A DNA stretch of 5,657 nt from positions 1 through 5,657 of the forward strand of contig CANPZR010000177.1 of NCBI GenBank assembly GCA_947589175.1. The letters run 5' to 3'. Of the stretch, positions 4,850 to 5,657 are shown piece by piece. The notes beneath the pieces were generated by a model. It searched no databases. It was not told where the DNA came from and saw only the letters and a program-made list of their open reading frames with translations. The DNA comes from an uncultured Lachnospiraceae bacterium. GTDB lineage: Bacteria; Bacillota; Clostridia; Lachnospirales; Lachnospiraceae. Within the stretch, counting starts at the first letter, position 1; the number at the start of each line of letters is the position of its first letter. The position numbers and the translations under genes were made by a program.

Positions 4850-5563
4850 GTGGAAAAGAAAGAGATGCTCTATGAGGGCAAGGCAAAAAAGGTGTACAGC
4901 ACAGACGTAGAGGACGTGTACATTGTAGATTATAAGGATGACGCGACGGCATTTAACGGCGAGAAAAAAGGAACTATCGTGGGAAAGGGCGTAATCAACA
5001 ACCGCATGACCAATTTCCTGTTTAAAAAGTTAGAGGAGGCGGGCGTGCCGACCCACTATGTAGAGGAGCTGAGCGACAGAGAGACCGCTGTGAAGAAGGT
5101 TTCCATTATTCCGCTGGAGGTCATCGTGCGCAACACGGCTGCGGGCAGCTTTTCCAAGCGCCTTGGCATCGAGGAGGGGAGAAAGCTTCTGTGTCCGACG
5201 CTGGAGTTCAGCTACAAGGACGACGATTTGGGCGATCCGCTGATCAACGATTATTTCGCGAAGGCCATCGGCATTGCCACGCAGGAGGATATCGACACAA
5301 TTACCAGGTATGCCTTTATGGTCAATGATTTTCTGATTCAGTTTTTCGAGGAGTGCGGCATCGAGCTGATCGATTTCAAAATCGAGTTCGGAAAGACGAG
5401 CGACGGCACGATTATTCTCGCCGACGAGATTTCCCCGGACACCTGCCGTTTCTGGGATATCAAGACGAGAGAAAAGCTGGATAAGGACCGTTTCCGCCGG
5501 GATCTGGGCGGCGTGGAGGACGCGTATAACGAGGTGGCAAAGAGGATTGGGCTGACGAAGTAG
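4850..5563 (+). CDS. purC: Phosphoribosylaminoimidazole-succinocarboxamide (SAICAR) synthase
   Basis: PurC joins CAIR to aspartate with ATP to give SAICAR in de novo purine synthesis. The 237-aa length is normal for the bacterial single-domain enzyme. Signatures, numbered from the chosen start: LYEGKAKKVY (7-16), the ATP-binding Gly/Lys loop; DATAFNGEKKGTI (31-43); PLEVIVRNTAAGS (88-100), PurC signature 1; IDFKIEFG (174-181); and ADEISPDTCRFWD (191-203), signature 2. The start is set at GTG 4850 because AGGAGG (4836-4841) lies 8 nt upstream. The longer reading from TTG 4829 would put that site inside the gene and add seven residues not seen in the family. It lies 29 nt after the GH3-like lipoprotein and 32 nt before purF, with no terminator on either side. 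No purine riboswitch or PurR-box-like leader is visible directly upstream, so expression probably depends on the promoter at 3441-3469 or one inside the lipoprotein gene. Confidence 0.97.
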   Translation: MEKKEMLYEGKAKKVYSTDVEDVYIVDYKDDATAFNGEKKGTIVGKGVINNRMTNFLFKKLEEAGVPTHYVEELSDRETAVKKVSIIPLEVIVRNTAAGSFSKRLGIEEGRKLLCPTLEFSYKDDDLGDPLINDYFAKAIGIATQEDIDTITRYAFMVNDFLIQFFEECGIELIDFKIEFGKTSDGTIILADEISPDTCRFWDIKTREKLDKDRFRRDLGGVEDAYNEVAKRIGLTK

Positions 5564-5595
5564 ACAGTAAAAGCGTGAAGAGAGGAAATTCTCAT

Positions 5596-5657
5596 ATGGA
5601 CGAGTTTTATTCGGACGGGCTGCATGAGGAGTGCGGCGTATTTGGCATGTACGATCT
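5596..5657 (+). CDS. purF: Amidophosphoribosyltransferase, N-terminal start (partial)
   Basis: The first 20 codons of a gene running off the right edge, reading MDEFYSDGLHEECGVFGMYD. LHEECGVFG is the hallmark N-terminus of glutamine PRPP amidotransferase. In the Firmicutes form a short propeptide, here residues 1-12, is removed to expose Cys13 as the N-terminal nucleophile of the glutaminase domain. PurF makes phosphoribosylamine, the first step of the purine pathway. The ATG (5596) has AGAGGAA at about 5580-5586. It follows purC by 32 nt in what appears to be one operon. Whether the rest of the enzyme, including the Cys ligands of its iron-sulfur cluster, is intact cannot be seen. Confidence 0.95.
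   Translation, partial: MDEFYSDGLHEECGVFGMYD

Noticed and set aside
4242..4952. A 236-codon minus-strand frame over the end of the GH3-like gene and start of purC.
   Set aside because: It is antisense to two well-supported genes, has the Arg/His/Pro/Cys-rich composition of a shadow frame, and no ribosome site or motif.

Overview
The window reads as a piece of chromosome from an anaerobic Gram-positive bacterium of the Clostridia, most like a gut Lachnospiraceae. Indications are the Firmicutes-type AGGAGG ribosome sites, the moderately GC-rich coding sequence with AT-rich promoters, a Cys/Gly-rich small protein of a kind common in that group, a lipoprotein with a Firmicutes-style lipobox, and a purC-purF order. 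The genus cannot be fixed from the sequence alone.

Left part (1-1517). The last 26 codons of an RlmD/TrmA-family 23S rRNA uracil methyltransferase enter from the left. They converge on a leftward two-gene signalling operon across a symmetric, probably bidirectional terminator. The operon encodes a 287-aa protein and, 13 nt downstream, a complete single-domain CheY-like receiver. The 287-aa protein combines four tandem 24-residue repeats of the MshEN (c-di-GMP-binding, T2SSE N-terminal) type, at an exact 29-residue period, with a C-terminal CheC/CheX-like phosphatase domain. This is the most interesting part of the window: it looks like a compact module in which a nucleotide-sensing domain could control dephosphorylation of the CheY made from the same message.

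Middle (1518-3515). aroC (chorismate synthase) is transcribed divergently from the signalling operon, with overlapping promoter elements in an 83-nt gap. A 195-nt stretch without a convincing gene follows, then a previously uncalled 54-aa acidic ORF with a GTG start and a CxxC motif. It ends in a strong hairpin terminator. Converging on that terminator is an 80-aa protein with 13 Cys and 22 Gly, built from two hydrophobic Cys/Gly repeats. Its upstream region carries a sequence fitting the sporulation sigma-K consensus.

Right part (3516-5657). A well-formed sigma-A promoter precedes a 434-aa lipoprotein with the fold signatures of family 3 glycosidases (NagZ type). The catalytic Asp (TDD replaced by TPP) and the Asp-x-His dyad are lost while substrate-anchoring residues remain, so it is probably a pseudo-enzyme. 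A Gln-rich repeat insertion lies in one of its loops. Only 29 nt later, with no terminator, come purC (start corrected to a GTG) and, after 32 nt, the first 20 codons of purF including its propeptide and catalytic Cys. The lipoprotein and the two purine genes are therefore probably co-transcribed.
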